Source of the DNA: Crossaster papposus
Lineage: Eukaryota; Echinodermata; Asteroidea; Velatida; Solasteridae
NCBI GenBank assembly: GCA_037893245.1
Contig: JBAIAA010000432.1
Location: 124,001-188,000, forward strand
Length of the DNA stretch: 64,000 bases
Reading direction: 5' to 3'
Both the position numbers and the translations under genes were made by a program. The notes under the pieces were generated by a model. The model saw only the letters and a program-made list of their open reading frames with translations. It was not told the origin of the DNA and did not search any database. Positions 52,601 to 64,000 of this stretch are shown here, one piece after another; positions within the stretch are counted from its first letter, which is position 1, and every line of letters begins with the position of its first letter.

Positions 52601-55600
52601 CAACTTAGCTAAGGTCAGGCCGATAGGACTGGGTCGATGGGAATATAATACCTTGGATTCTATCAAGCTTAGCTAACAGATCAAGCCGATAGGATTGGGT
52701 TGGGTGGCTTGTGTGTAAAGCCTTTGCCTCCAAGTAAGGTTCATAATGTACATATTGAAAGTTTCGTTCACTGTTTGTGTAGATTTGCTAAACTATACAT
52801 TTTTGGAAACGTTAGGAAATACTCAACATAAAAACCAATGTTTACATTTGTTTTTAGGTTCTTTTGAAAAAATGGTTCTTTAATGTGACGTGACACATGA
52901 AAAGTCATTGGGTGTCACTTGCATCCTTCGCAATTCAGCACACCAGCTGCGAGTAAGGATGATTAGCCTCCCCAATTATTATTATTATATGAATACCGTG
53001 GATTCTATCCAGCTTAGCTATTAGGTCAGGCCGATAGGATTGGGTCGATGGGGTTATGAAAACCATGGATTCTATCAAGCTTAGCTATTAGGTCAGGCCG
53101 ATAGGATTGGATCGATTGGGATTTTCCATGGATTCTATCCAGCTTAGCTATTAGGTCAGGCCGGTAGGATTGGGTCGATGGGAATATAAATACCTTGGAT
53201 TCTATCCAACTTAGCTAAGGTCAGGCCGATAGGACTGGGTCGATGGGAATATAATACCTTGGATTCTATCAAGCTTAGCTAACAGATCAAGCCGATAGGA
53301 TTGGGTTGGGTGGCTTGTGTGTAAAGCCTTTGCCTCCAAGTAAGGTTCATAATGTACATATTGAAAGTTTCGTTCACTGTTTGTGTAGATTTGCTAAACT
53401 ATACATTTTTGGAAACGTTAGGAAATACTCAACATAAAAACCAATGTTTACATTTGTTTTTAGGTTCTTTTGAAAAAATGGTTCTTTAATGTGACGTGAC
53501 ACATGAAAAGTCATTGGGTGTCACTTGCATCCTTCGCAATTCAGCACACCAGCTGCGAGTAAGGATGATTAGCCTCCCCAATTATTATTATTATATGAAT
53601 ACCGTGGATTCTATCCAGCTTAGCTATTAGGTCAGGCCGGTAGGATTGGGTCGATGGGGTTATGAAAACCATGGATTCTATCAAGCTTAGCTATTAGGTC
53701 AGGCCGATAGGATTGGGTCGATTGGGATTTTCCATGGATTCTATCCAGCTTAGCTATTAGGTCAGGCCGGTAGGATTGGGTCGATGGGAATATAAATACC
53801 TTGGATTCTATCCAACTTAGCTAAGGTCAGGCCGATAGGACTGGGTCGATGGGAATATAATACCTTGGATTCTATCAAGCTTAGCTAACAGATCAAGCCG
53901 ATAGGATTGGGTTGGGTGGCTTGTGTGTAAAGCCTTTGCCTCCAAGTAAGGTTCATAATGTACATATTGAAAGTTTCGTTCACTGTTTGTGTAGATTTGC
54001 TAAACTATACATTTTTGGAAACGTTAGGAAATACTCAACATAAAAACCAATGTTTACATTTGTTTTTAGGTTCTTTTGAAAAAATGGTTCTTTAATGTGA
54101 CGTGACACATGAAAAGTCATTGGGTGTCACTTGCATCCTTCGCAATTCAGCACACCAGCTGCGAGTAAGGATGATTAGCCTCCCCAATTATTATTATTAT
54201 ATGAATACCGTGGATTCTATCCAGCTTAGCTATTAGGTCAGGCCGGTAGGATTGGGTCGATGGGGTTATGAAAACCATGGATTCTATCAAGCTTAGCTAT
54301 TAGGTCAGGCCGATAGGATTGGGTCGATTGGGATTTTCCATGGATTCTATCCAGCTTAGCTATTAGGTCAGGCCGGTAGGATTGGGTCGATGGGAATATA
54401 AATACCTTGGATTCTATCCAACTTAGCTAAGGTCAGGCCGATAGGACTGGGTCGATGGGAATATAATACCTTGGATTCTATCAAGCTTAGCTAACAGATC
54501 AAGCCGATAGGATTGGGTTGGGTGGCTTGTGTGTAAAGCCTTTGCCTCCAAGTAAGGTTCATAATGTACATATTGAAAGTTTCGTTCACTGTTTGTGTAG
54601 ATTTGCTAAACTATACATTTTTGGAAACGTTAGGAAATACTCAACATAAAAACCAATGTTTACATTTGTTTTTAGGTTCTTTTGAAAAAATGGTTCTTTA
54701 ATGTGACGTGACACATGAAAAGTCATTGGGTGTCACTTGCATCCTTCGCAATTCAGCACACCAGCTGCGAGTAAGGATGATTAGCCTCCCCAATTATTAT
54801 TATTATATGAATACCGTGGATTCTATCCAGCTTAGCTATTAGGTCAGGCCGGTAGGATTGGGTCGATGGGGTTATGAAAACCATGGATTCTATCAAGCTT
54901 AGCTATTAGGTCAGGCCGATAGGATTGGGTCGATTGGGATTTTCCATGGATTCTATCCAGCTTAGCTATTAGGTCAGGCCGGTAGGATTGGGTCGATGGG
55001 AATATAAATACCTTGGATTCTATCCAACTCAGCTAAGGTCAGGCCGATAGGACTGGGTCGATGGGAATATAATACCTTGGATTCTATCAAGCTTAGCTAA
55101 CAGATCAAGCCGATAGGATTGGGTTGGGTGGCTTGTGTGTAAAGCCTTTGCCTCCAAGTAAGGTTCATAATGTACATATTGAAAGTTTCGTTCACTGTTT
55201 GTGTAGATTTGCTAAACTATACATTTTTGGAAACGTTAGGAAATACTCAACATAAAAACCAATGTTTACATTTGTTTTTAGGTTCTTTTGAAAAAATGGT
55301 TCTTTAATGTGACGTGACACATGAAAAGTCATTGGGTGTCACTTGCATCCTTCGCAATTCAGCACACCAGCTGCGAGTAAGGATGATTAGCCTCCCCAAT
55401 TATTATTATTATATGAATACCGTGGATTCTATCCAGCTTAGCTATTAGGTCAGGCCGGTAGGATTGGGTCGATGGGGTTATGAAAACCATGGATTCTATC
55501 AAGCTTAGCTATTAGGTCAGGCCGATAGGATTGGGTCGATTGGGATTTTCCATGGATTCTATCCAGCTTAGCTATTAGGTCAGGCCGGTAGGATTGGGTC

Positions 55601-58600
55601 GATGGGAATATAAATACCTTGGATTCTATCCAACTTAGCTAAGGTCAGGCCGATAGGACTGGGTCGATGGGAATATAATACCTTGGATTCTATCAAGCTT
55701 AGCTAACAGATCAAGCCGATAGGATTGGGTTGGGTGGCTTGTGTGTAAAGCCTTTGCCTCCAAGTAAGGTTCATAATGTACATATTGAAAGTTTCGTTCA
55801 CTGTTTGTGTAGATTTGCTAAACTATACATTTTTGGAAACGTTAGGAAATACTCAACATAAAAACCAATGTTTACATTTGTTTTTAGGTTCTTTTGAAAA
55901 AATGGTTCTTTAATGTGACGTGACACATGAAAAGTCATTGGGTGTCACTTGCATCCTTCGCAATTCAGCACACCAGCTGCGAGTAAGGATGATTAGCCTC
56001 CCCAATTATTATTATTATATGAATACCGTGGATTCTATCCAGCTTAGCTATTAGGTCAGGCCGGTAGGATTGGGTCGATGGGGTTATGAAAACCATGGAT
56101 TCTATCAAGCTTAGCTATTAGGTCAGGCCGATAGGATTGGGTCGATTGGGATTTTCCATGGATTCTATCCAGCTTAGCTATTAGGTCAGGCCGGTAGGAT
56201 TGGGTCGATGGGAATATAAATACCTTGGATTCTATCCAACTTAGCTAAGGTCAGGCCGATAGGACTGGGTCGATGGGAATATAATACCTTGGATTCTATC
56301 AAGCTTAGCTAACAGATCAAGCCGATAGGATTGGGTTGGGTGGCTTGTGTGTAAAGCCTTTGCCTCCAAGTAAGGTTCATAATGTACATATTGAAAGTTT
56401 CGTTCACTGTTTGTGTAGATTTGCTAAACTATACATTTTTGGAAACGTTAGGAAATACTCAACATAAAAACCAATGTTTACATTTGTTTTTAGGTTCTTT
56501 TGAAAAAATGGTTCTTTAATGTGACGTGACACATGAAAAGTCATTGGGTGTCACTTGCATCCTTCGCAATTCAGCACACCAGCTGCGAGTAAGGATGATT
56601 AGCCTCCCCAATTATTATTATTATATGAATACCGTGGATTCTATCCAGCTTAGCTATTAGGTCAGGCCGGTAGGATTGGGTCGATGGGGTTATGAAAACC
56701 ATGGATTCTATCAAGCTTAGCTATTAGGTCAGGCCGATAGGATTGGGTCGATTGGGATTTTCCATGGATTCTATCCAGCTTAGCTATTAGGTCAGGCCGG
56801 TAGGATTGGGTCGATGGGAATATAAATACCTTGGATTCTATCCAACTTAGCTAAGGTCAGGCCGATAGGACTGGGTCGATGGGAATATAATACCTTGGAT
56901 TCTATCAAGCTTAGCTAACAGATCAAGCCGATAGGATTGGGTTGGGTGGCTTGTGTGTAAAGCCTTTGCCTCCAAGTAAGGTTCATAATGTACATATTGA
57001 AAGTTTCGTTCACTGTTTGTGTAGATTTGCTAAACTATACATTTTTGGAAACGTTAGGAAATACTCAACATAAAAACCAATGTTTACATTTGTTTTTAGG
57101 TTCTTTTGAAAAAATGGTTCTTTAATGTGACGTGACACATGAAAAGTCATTGGGTGTCACTTGCATCCTTCGCAATTCAGCACACCAGCTGCGAGTAAGG
57201 ATGATTAGCCTCCCCAATTATTATTATTATATGAATACCGTGGATTCTATCCAGCTTAGCTATTAGGTCAGGCCGGTAGGATTGGGTCGATGGGGTTATG
57301 AAAACCATGGATTCTATCAAGCTTAGCTATTAGGTCAGGCCGATAGGATTGGGTCGATTGGGATTTTCCATGGATTCTATCCAGCTTAGCTATTAGGTCA
57401 GGCCGGTAGGATTGGGTCGATGGGAATATAAATACCTTGGATTCTATCCAACTTAGCTAAGGTCAGGCCGATAGGACTGGGTCGATGGGAATATAATACC
57501 TTGGATTCTATCAAGCTTAGCTAACAGATCAAGCCGATAGGATTGGGTTGGGTGGCTTGTGTGTAAAGCCTTTGCCTCCAAGTAAGGTTCATAATGTACA
57601 TATTGAAAGTTTCGTTCACTGTTTGTGTAGATTTGCTAAACTATACATTTTTGGAAACGTTAGGAAATACTCAACATAAAAACCAATGTTTACATTTGTT
57701 TTTAGGTTCTTTTGAAAAAATGGTTCTTTAATGTGACGTGACACATGAAAAGTCATTGGGTGTCACTTGCATCCTTCGCAATTCAGCACACCAGCTGCGA
57801 GTAAGGATGATTAGCCTCCCCAATTATTATTATTATATGAATACCGTGGATTCTATCCAGCTTAGCTATTAGGTCAGGCCGGTAGGATTGGGTCGATGGG
57901 GTTATGAAAACCATGGATTCTATCAAGCTTAGCTATTAGGTCAGGCCGATAGGATTGGGTCGATTGGGATTTTCCATGGATTCTATCCAGCTTAGCTATT
58001 AGGTCAGGCCGGTAGGATTGGGTCGATGGGAATATAAATACCTTGGATTCTATCCAACTTAGCTAAGGTCAGGCCGATAGGACTGGGTCGATGGGAATAT
58101 AATACCTTGGATTCTATCAAGCTTAGCTAACAGATCAAGCCGATAGGATTGGGTTGGGTGGCTTGTGTGTAAAGCCTTTGCCTCCAAGTAAGGTTCATAA
58201 TGTACATATTGAAAGTTTCGTTCACTGTTTGTGTAGATTTGCTAAACTATACATTTTTGGAAACGTTAGGAAATACTCAACATAAAAACCAATGTTTACA
58301 TTTGTTTTTAGGTTCTTTTGAAAAAATGGTTCTTTAATGTGACGTGACACATGAAAAGTCATTGGGTGTCACTTGCATCCTTCGCAATTCAGCACACCAG
58401 CTGCGAGTAAGGATGATTAGCCTCCCCAATTATTATTATTATATGAATACCGTGGATTCTATCCAGCTTAGCTATTAGGTCAGGCCGGTAGGATTGGGTC
58501 GATGGGGTTATGAAAACCATGGATTCTATCAAGCTTAGCTATTAGGTCAGGCCGATAGGATTGGGTCGATTGGGATTTTCCATGGATTCTATCCAGCTTA

Positions 58601-60761
58601 GCTATTAGGTCAGGCCGGTAGGATTGGGTCGATGGGAATATAAATACCTTGGATTCTATCCAACTTAGCTAAGGTCAGGCCGATAGGACTGGGTCGATGG
58701 GAATATAATACCTTGGATTCTATCAAGCTTAGCTAACAGATCAAGCCGATAGGATTGGGTTGGGTGGCTTGTGTGTAAAGCCTTTGCCTCCAAGTAAGGT
58801 TCATAATGTACATATTGAAAGTTTCGTTCACTGTTTGTGTAGATTTGCTAAACTATACATTTTTGGAAACGTTAGGAAATACTCAACATAAAAACCAATG
58901 TTTACATTTGTTTTTAGGTTCTTTTGAAAAAATGGTTCTTTAATGTGACGTGACACATGAAAAGTCATTGGGTGTCACTTGCATCCTTCGCAATTCAGCA
59001 CACCAGCTGCGAGTAAGGATGATTAGCCTCCCCCATTATTATTATTATATGAATACCGTGGATTCTATCCAGCTTAGCTATTAGGTCAGGCCGGTAGGAT
59101 TGGGTCGATGGGGTTATGAAAACCATGGATTCTATCAAGCTTAGCTATTAGGTCAGGCCGATAGGATTGGGTCGATTGGGATTTTCCATGGATTCTATCC
59201 AGCTTAGCTATTAGGTCAGGCCGGTAGGATTGGGTCGATGGGAATATAAATACCTTGGATTCTATCCAACTTAGCTAAGGTCAGGCCGATAGGACTGGGT
59301 CGATGGGAATATAATACCTTGGATTCTATCAAGCTTAGCTAACAGATCAAGCCGATAGGATTGGGTTGGGTGGCTTGTGTGTAAAGCCTTTGCCTCCAAG
59401 TAAGGTTCATAATGTACATATTGAAAGTTTCGTTCACTGTTTGTGTAGATTTGCTAAACTATACATTTTTGGAAACGTTAGGAAATACTCAACATAAAAA
59501 CCAATGTTTACATTTGTTTTTAGGTTCTTTTGAAAAAATGGTTCTTTAATGTGACGTGACACATGAAAAGTCATTGGGTGTCACTTGCATCCTTCGCAAT
59601 TCAGCACACCAGCTGCGAGTAAGGATGATTAGCCTCCCCAATTATTATTATTATATGAATACCGTGGATTCTATCCAGCTTAGCTATTAGGTCAGGCCGG
59701 TAGGATTGGGTCGATGGGGTTATGAAAACCATGGATTCTATCAAGCTTAGCTATTAGGTCAGGCCGATAGGATTGGGTCGATTGGGATTTTCCATGGATT
59801 CTATCCAGCTTAGCTATTAGGTCAGGCCGGTAGGATTGGGTCGATGGGAATATAAATACCTTGGATTCTATCCAACTTAGCTAAGGTCAGGCCGATAGGA
59901 CTGGGTCGATGGGAATATAATACCTTGGATTCTATCAAGCTTAGCTAACAGATCAAGCCGATAGGATTGGGTTGGGTGGCTTGTGTGTAAAGCCTTTGCC
60001 TCCAAGTAAGGTTCATAATGTACATATTGAAAGTTTCGTTCACTGTTTGTGTAGATTTGCTAAACTATACATTTTTGGAAACGTTAGGAAATACTCAACA
60101 TAAAAACCAATGTTTACATTTGTTTTTAGGTTCTTTTGAAAAAATGGTTCTTTAATGTGACGTGACACATGAAAAGTCATTGGGTGTCACTTGCATCCTT
60201 CGCAATTCAGCACACCAGCTGCGAGTAAGGATGATTAGCCTCCCCAATTATTATTATTATATGAATACCGTGGATTCTATCCAGCTTAGCTATTAGGTCA
60301 GGCCGGTAGGATTGGGTCGATGGGGTTATGAAAACCATGGATTCTATCAAGCTTAGCTATTAGGTCAGGCCGATAGGATTGGGTCGATTGGGATTTTCCA
60401 TGGATTCTATCCAGCTTAGCTATTAGGTCAGGCCGGTAGGATTGGGTCGATGGGAATATAAATACCTTGGATTCTATCCAACTTAGCTAAGGTCAGGCCG
60501 ATAGGACTGGGTCGATGGGAATATAATACCTTGGATTCTATCAAGCTTAGCTAACAGATCAAGCCGATAGGATTGGGTTGGGTGGCTTGTGTGTAAAGCC
60601 TTTGCCTCCAAGTAAGGTTCATAATGTACATATTGAAAGTTTCGTTCACTGTTTGTGTAGATTTGCTAAACTATACATTTTTGGAAACGTTAGGAAATAC
60701 TCAACATAAAAACCAATGTTTACATTTGTTTTTAGGTTCTTTTGAAAAAATGGTTCTTTAA

Positions 60762-61242
60762 CCCTAACCCCCTAGGCTCTCGCACTAGGAACCATCCCAA
60801 ACCTCACAAACTTCAACAGCTCACACCTGGTTCAGTAATTTTCGGTAAACTGTACTGAACCTAACAGTACTGAACCTGCCAAACTCCAACAGTTGAAGTT
60901 TTATTGACTTGGAACAGTGATAACTGGCCAGTGGCATTATGTATTTTAGTGGGGACACACATACAAGGTGTAAGTGAACATACACTTACAGTTGACCCGG
61001 AACTGTGCCGTGACCATGTGGGTCACTCACGTATAAATGCCTGTGCATTCTCCAAATTTCTAACATTTTGACAAGTCTCATGCCTTACTGTCCTGAACCT
61101 CACAGAATTCAACAGGGTCTCCCTGGGCCTTTGGTACTGAGTCAAACAAAGTCTAACAACAAGTTGTTACGGTTTGGTACCAAACCTGCCAAAACCTGCC
61201 AAAAGCTGCAGTTGGAGTTTGATGGGTTTGGGGTAGTTAGGG
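60762..61242. mobile_element. 481-bp piggyBac-like MITE in the satellite, TTAA duplication
   Basis: TTAA at 60758-60761 and 61243-61246 flanks an element starting CCCTAACCCCCTAGG and ending with the inverse of CCCTAACTACCCC. Target and CCCTAA ends fit piggyBac-type elements. The satellite unit resumes in register after it. No transposase is encoded. Confidence 0.85.
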
Positions 61243-64000
61243 TTAATGTGACGTGACACATGAAAAGTCATTGGGTGTCACTTGCATCCTTCGCAATTCA
61301 GCACACCAGCTGCGAGTAAGGATGATTAGCCTCCCCAATTATTATTATTATATGAATACCGTGGATTCTATCCAGCTTAGCTATTAGGTCAGGCCGGTAG
61401 GATTGGGTCGATGGGGTTATGAAAACCATGGATTCTATCAAGCTTAGCTATTAGGTCAGGCCGATAGGATTGGGTCGATTGGGATTTTCCATGGATTCTA
61501 TCCAGCTTAGCTATTAGGTCAGGCCGGTAGGATTGGGTCGATGGGAATATAAATACCTTGGATTCTATCCAACTTAGCTAAGGTCAGGCCGATAGGACTG
61601 GGTCGATGGGAATATAATACCTTGGATTCTATCAAGCTTAGCTAACAGATCAAGCCGATAGGATTGGGTTGGGTGGCTTGTGTGTAAAGCCTTTGCCTCC
61701 AAGTAAGGTTCATAATGTACATATTGAAAGTTTCGTTCACTGTTTGTGTAGATTTGCTAAACTATACATTTTTGGAAACGTTAGGAAATACTCAACATAA
61801 AAACCAATGTTTACATTTGTTTTTAGGTTCTTTTGAAAAAATGGTTCTTTAATGTGACGTGACACATGAAAAGTCATTGGGTGTCACTTGCATCCTTCGC
61901 AATTCAGCACACCAGCTGCGAGTAAGGATGATTAGCCTCCCCAATTATTATTATTATATGAATACCGTGGATTCTATCCAGCTTAGCTATTAGGTCAGGC
62001 CGATAGGATTGGGTCGATGGGGTTATGAAAACCATGGATTCTATCAAGCTTAGCTATTAGGTCAGGCCGATAGGATTGGGTCGATTGGGATTTTCCATGG
62101 ATTCTATCCAGCTTAGCTATTAGGTCAGGCCGGTAGGATTGGGTCGATGGGAATATAAATACCTTGGATTCTATCCAACTTAGCTAAGGTCAGGCCGATA
62201 GGACTGGGTCGATGGGAATATAATACCTTGGATTCTATCAAGCTTAGCTAACAGATCAAGCCGATAGGATTGGGTTGGGTGGCTTGTGTGTAAAGCCTTT
62301 GCCTCCAAGTAAGGTTCATAATGTACATATTGAAAGTTTCGTTCACTGTTTGTGTAGATTTGCTAAACTATACATTTTTGGAAACGTTAGGAAATACTCA
62401 ACATAAAAACCAATGTTTACATTTGTTTTTAGGTTCTTTTGAAAAAATGGTTCTTTAATGTGACGTGACACATGAAAAGTCATTGGGTGTCACTTGCATC
62501 CTTCGCAATTCAGCACACCAGCTGCGAGTAAGGATGATTAGCCTCCCCAATTATTATTATTATATGAATACCGTGGATTCTATCCAGCTTAGCTATTAGG
62601 TCAGGCCGGTAGGATTGGGTCGATGGGGTTATGAAAACCATGGATTCTATCAAGCTTAGCTATTAGGTCAGGCCGATAGGATTGGGTCGATTGGGATTTT
62701 CCATGGATTCTATCCAGCTTAGCTATTAGGTCAGGCCGGTAGGATTGGGTCGATGGGAATATAAATACCTTGGATTCTATCCAACTTAGCTAAGGTCAGG
62801 CCGATAGGACTGGGTCGATGGGAATATAATACCTTGGATTCTATCAAGCTTAGCTAACAGATCAAGCCGATAGGATTGGGTTGGGTGGCTTGTGTGTAAA
62901 GCCTTTGCCTCCAAGTAAGGTTCATAATGTACATATTGAAAGTTTCGTTCACTGTTTGTGTAGATTTGCTAAACTATACATTTTTGGAAACGTTAGGAAA
63001 TACTCAACATAAAAACCAATGTTTACATTTGTTTTTAGGTTCTTTTGAAAAAATGGTTCTTTAATGTGACGTGACACATGAAAAGTCATTGGGTGTCACT
63101 TGCATCCTTCGCAATTCAGCACACCAGCTGCGAGTAAGGATGATTAGCCTCCCCAATTATTATTATTATATGAATACCGTGGATTCTATCCAGCTTAGCT
63201 ATTAGGTCAGGCCGGTAGGATTGGGTCGATGGGGTTATGAAAACCATGGATTCTATCAAGCTTAGCTATTAGGTCAGGCCGATAGGATTGGGTCGATTGG
63301 GATTTTCCATGGATTCTATCCAGCTTAGCTATTAGGTCAGGCCGGTAGGATTGGGTCGATGGGAATATAAATACCTTGGATTCTATCCAACTTAGCTAAG
63401 GTCAGGCCGATAGGACTGGGTCGATGGGAATATAATACCTTGGATTCTATCAAGCTTAGCTAACAGATCAAGCCGATAGGATTGGGTTGGGTGGCTTGTG
63501 TGTAAAGCCTTTGCCTCCAAGTAAGGTTCATAATGTACATATTGAAAGTTTCGTTCACTGTTTGTGTAGATTTGCTAAACTATACATTTTTGGAAACGTT
63601 AGGAAATACTCAACATAAAAACCAATGTTTACATTTGTTTTTAGGTTCTTTTGAAAAAATGGTTCTTTAATGTGACGTGACACATGAAAAGTCATTGGGT
63701 GTCACTTGCATCCTTCGCAATTCAGCACACCAGCTGCGAGTAAGGATGATTAGCCTCCCCAATTATTATTATTATATGAATACCGTGGATTCTATCCAGC
63801 TTAGCTATTAGGTCAGGCCGGTAGGATTGGGTCGATGGGGTTATGAAAACCATGGATTCTATCAAGCTTAGCTATTAGGTCAGGCCGATAGGATTGGGTC
63901 GATTGGGATTTTCCATGGATTCTATCCAGCTTAGCTATTAGGTCAGGCCGGTAGGATTGGGTCGATGGGAATATAAATACCTTGGATTCTATCCAACTTA

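Larger units (their letters stand above)
40445..64000 (+). repeat. 606-bp satellite array, about 38 copies, continuing past the window
   Basis: The period is 606 bp from about 43 kb onward, measured on recurring GTGACGTGACAC (for example 50461, 51067, 51673, 52279). Each unit has a roughly 270-bp single-copy part (containing TTTGCTAAACTATACATTTT and CTTCGCAATTCAGCACACC) and five diverged 57-67-bp sub-repeats built on GGATTCTATCCAGCTTAGCT and GGTCAGGCCG. The leftmost units (40445-43000) vary in length (about 480-675 bp) and in sub-repeat number; later units differ by a few bases. Two units are 612 bp, through an extra GGGTT-type step. No long frame or gene is seen. Confidence 0.97.

Noticed and set aside
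60758..60775. TTAACCCTAACCC resembling telomere repeat, with TTAGGGTTAA at 61237-61246
   Set aside because: Only about two repeat steps on each side, placed exactly at the TTAA-flanked ends of a 481-bp insertion. It is better explained as the CCCTAA terminus of a piggyBac-like element.
40445..64000. CRISPR-like array
   Set aside because: The repeats are 606 bp with no short repeats or unique spacers, in eukaryotic DNA. It is a satellite.

Overview
The window is eukaryotic, repeat-dominated DNA, most likely from an aquatic invertebrate animal. The evidence is spliced-looking coding exons, tRNA-derived SINEs, many MITEs, a Ty3/Gypsy retrotransposon of CsRn1 type, non-LTR reverse transcriptase fossils, a Polinton/Maverick-like virus-transposon and a long satellite array. 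I cannot name the species from sequence alone.

Region 1 (1-1926) is host flank with low-complexity tracts and one repeated inverted motif. Region 2 (1927-18374) is a 16.4-kb Polinton/Maverick-like element with terminal inverted repeats and a CAGGA (or TCAGGA) target duplication. It encodes a protein-primed family-B DNA polymerase, a retroviral-type integrase, a packaging ATPase next to a candidate major capsid protein, two paralogous candidate minor-capsid genes, and six further proteins of unknown function, most with hydrophobic or membrane segments. Most genes have a TATA-like motif directly against the start codon, and a perfect hairpin lies between one convergent gene pair. The second minor-capsid paralogue is split by a 2.1-kb nested transposon, and the integrase appears to lack the segment that should carry the third catalytic residue.

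Region 3 (18375-27595) holds a decayed non-LTR retrotransposon with a MITE inside it, then a complete but inactivated LTR retrotransposon (21796-26444). Its LTRs differ at only two positions. It has a tRNA-Trp-like primer site, a CHCC Gag knuckle, a -1 slippery site, a YIND in place of the YxDD catalytic box, two compensating frameshifts and a stop.

Region 4 (27596-38732) looks like part of one minus-strand host gene. Five candidate exons (38732-38632, 35468-35352, 33416-33253, 31435-31196, 27745-27596) have splice signals and partly compatible phases. Their introns are filled with MITEs, SINEs, a reverse transcriptase fossil and partial duplicates of one exon.

Region 5 (40445-64000) is a satellite array of about 38 copies of a 606-bp unit. 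Each unit contains five roughly 60-bp sub-repeats. The array is ragged at its left edge, nearly homogeneous to the right, interrupted by two MITEs (TA and TTAA duplications), and runs off the window end.
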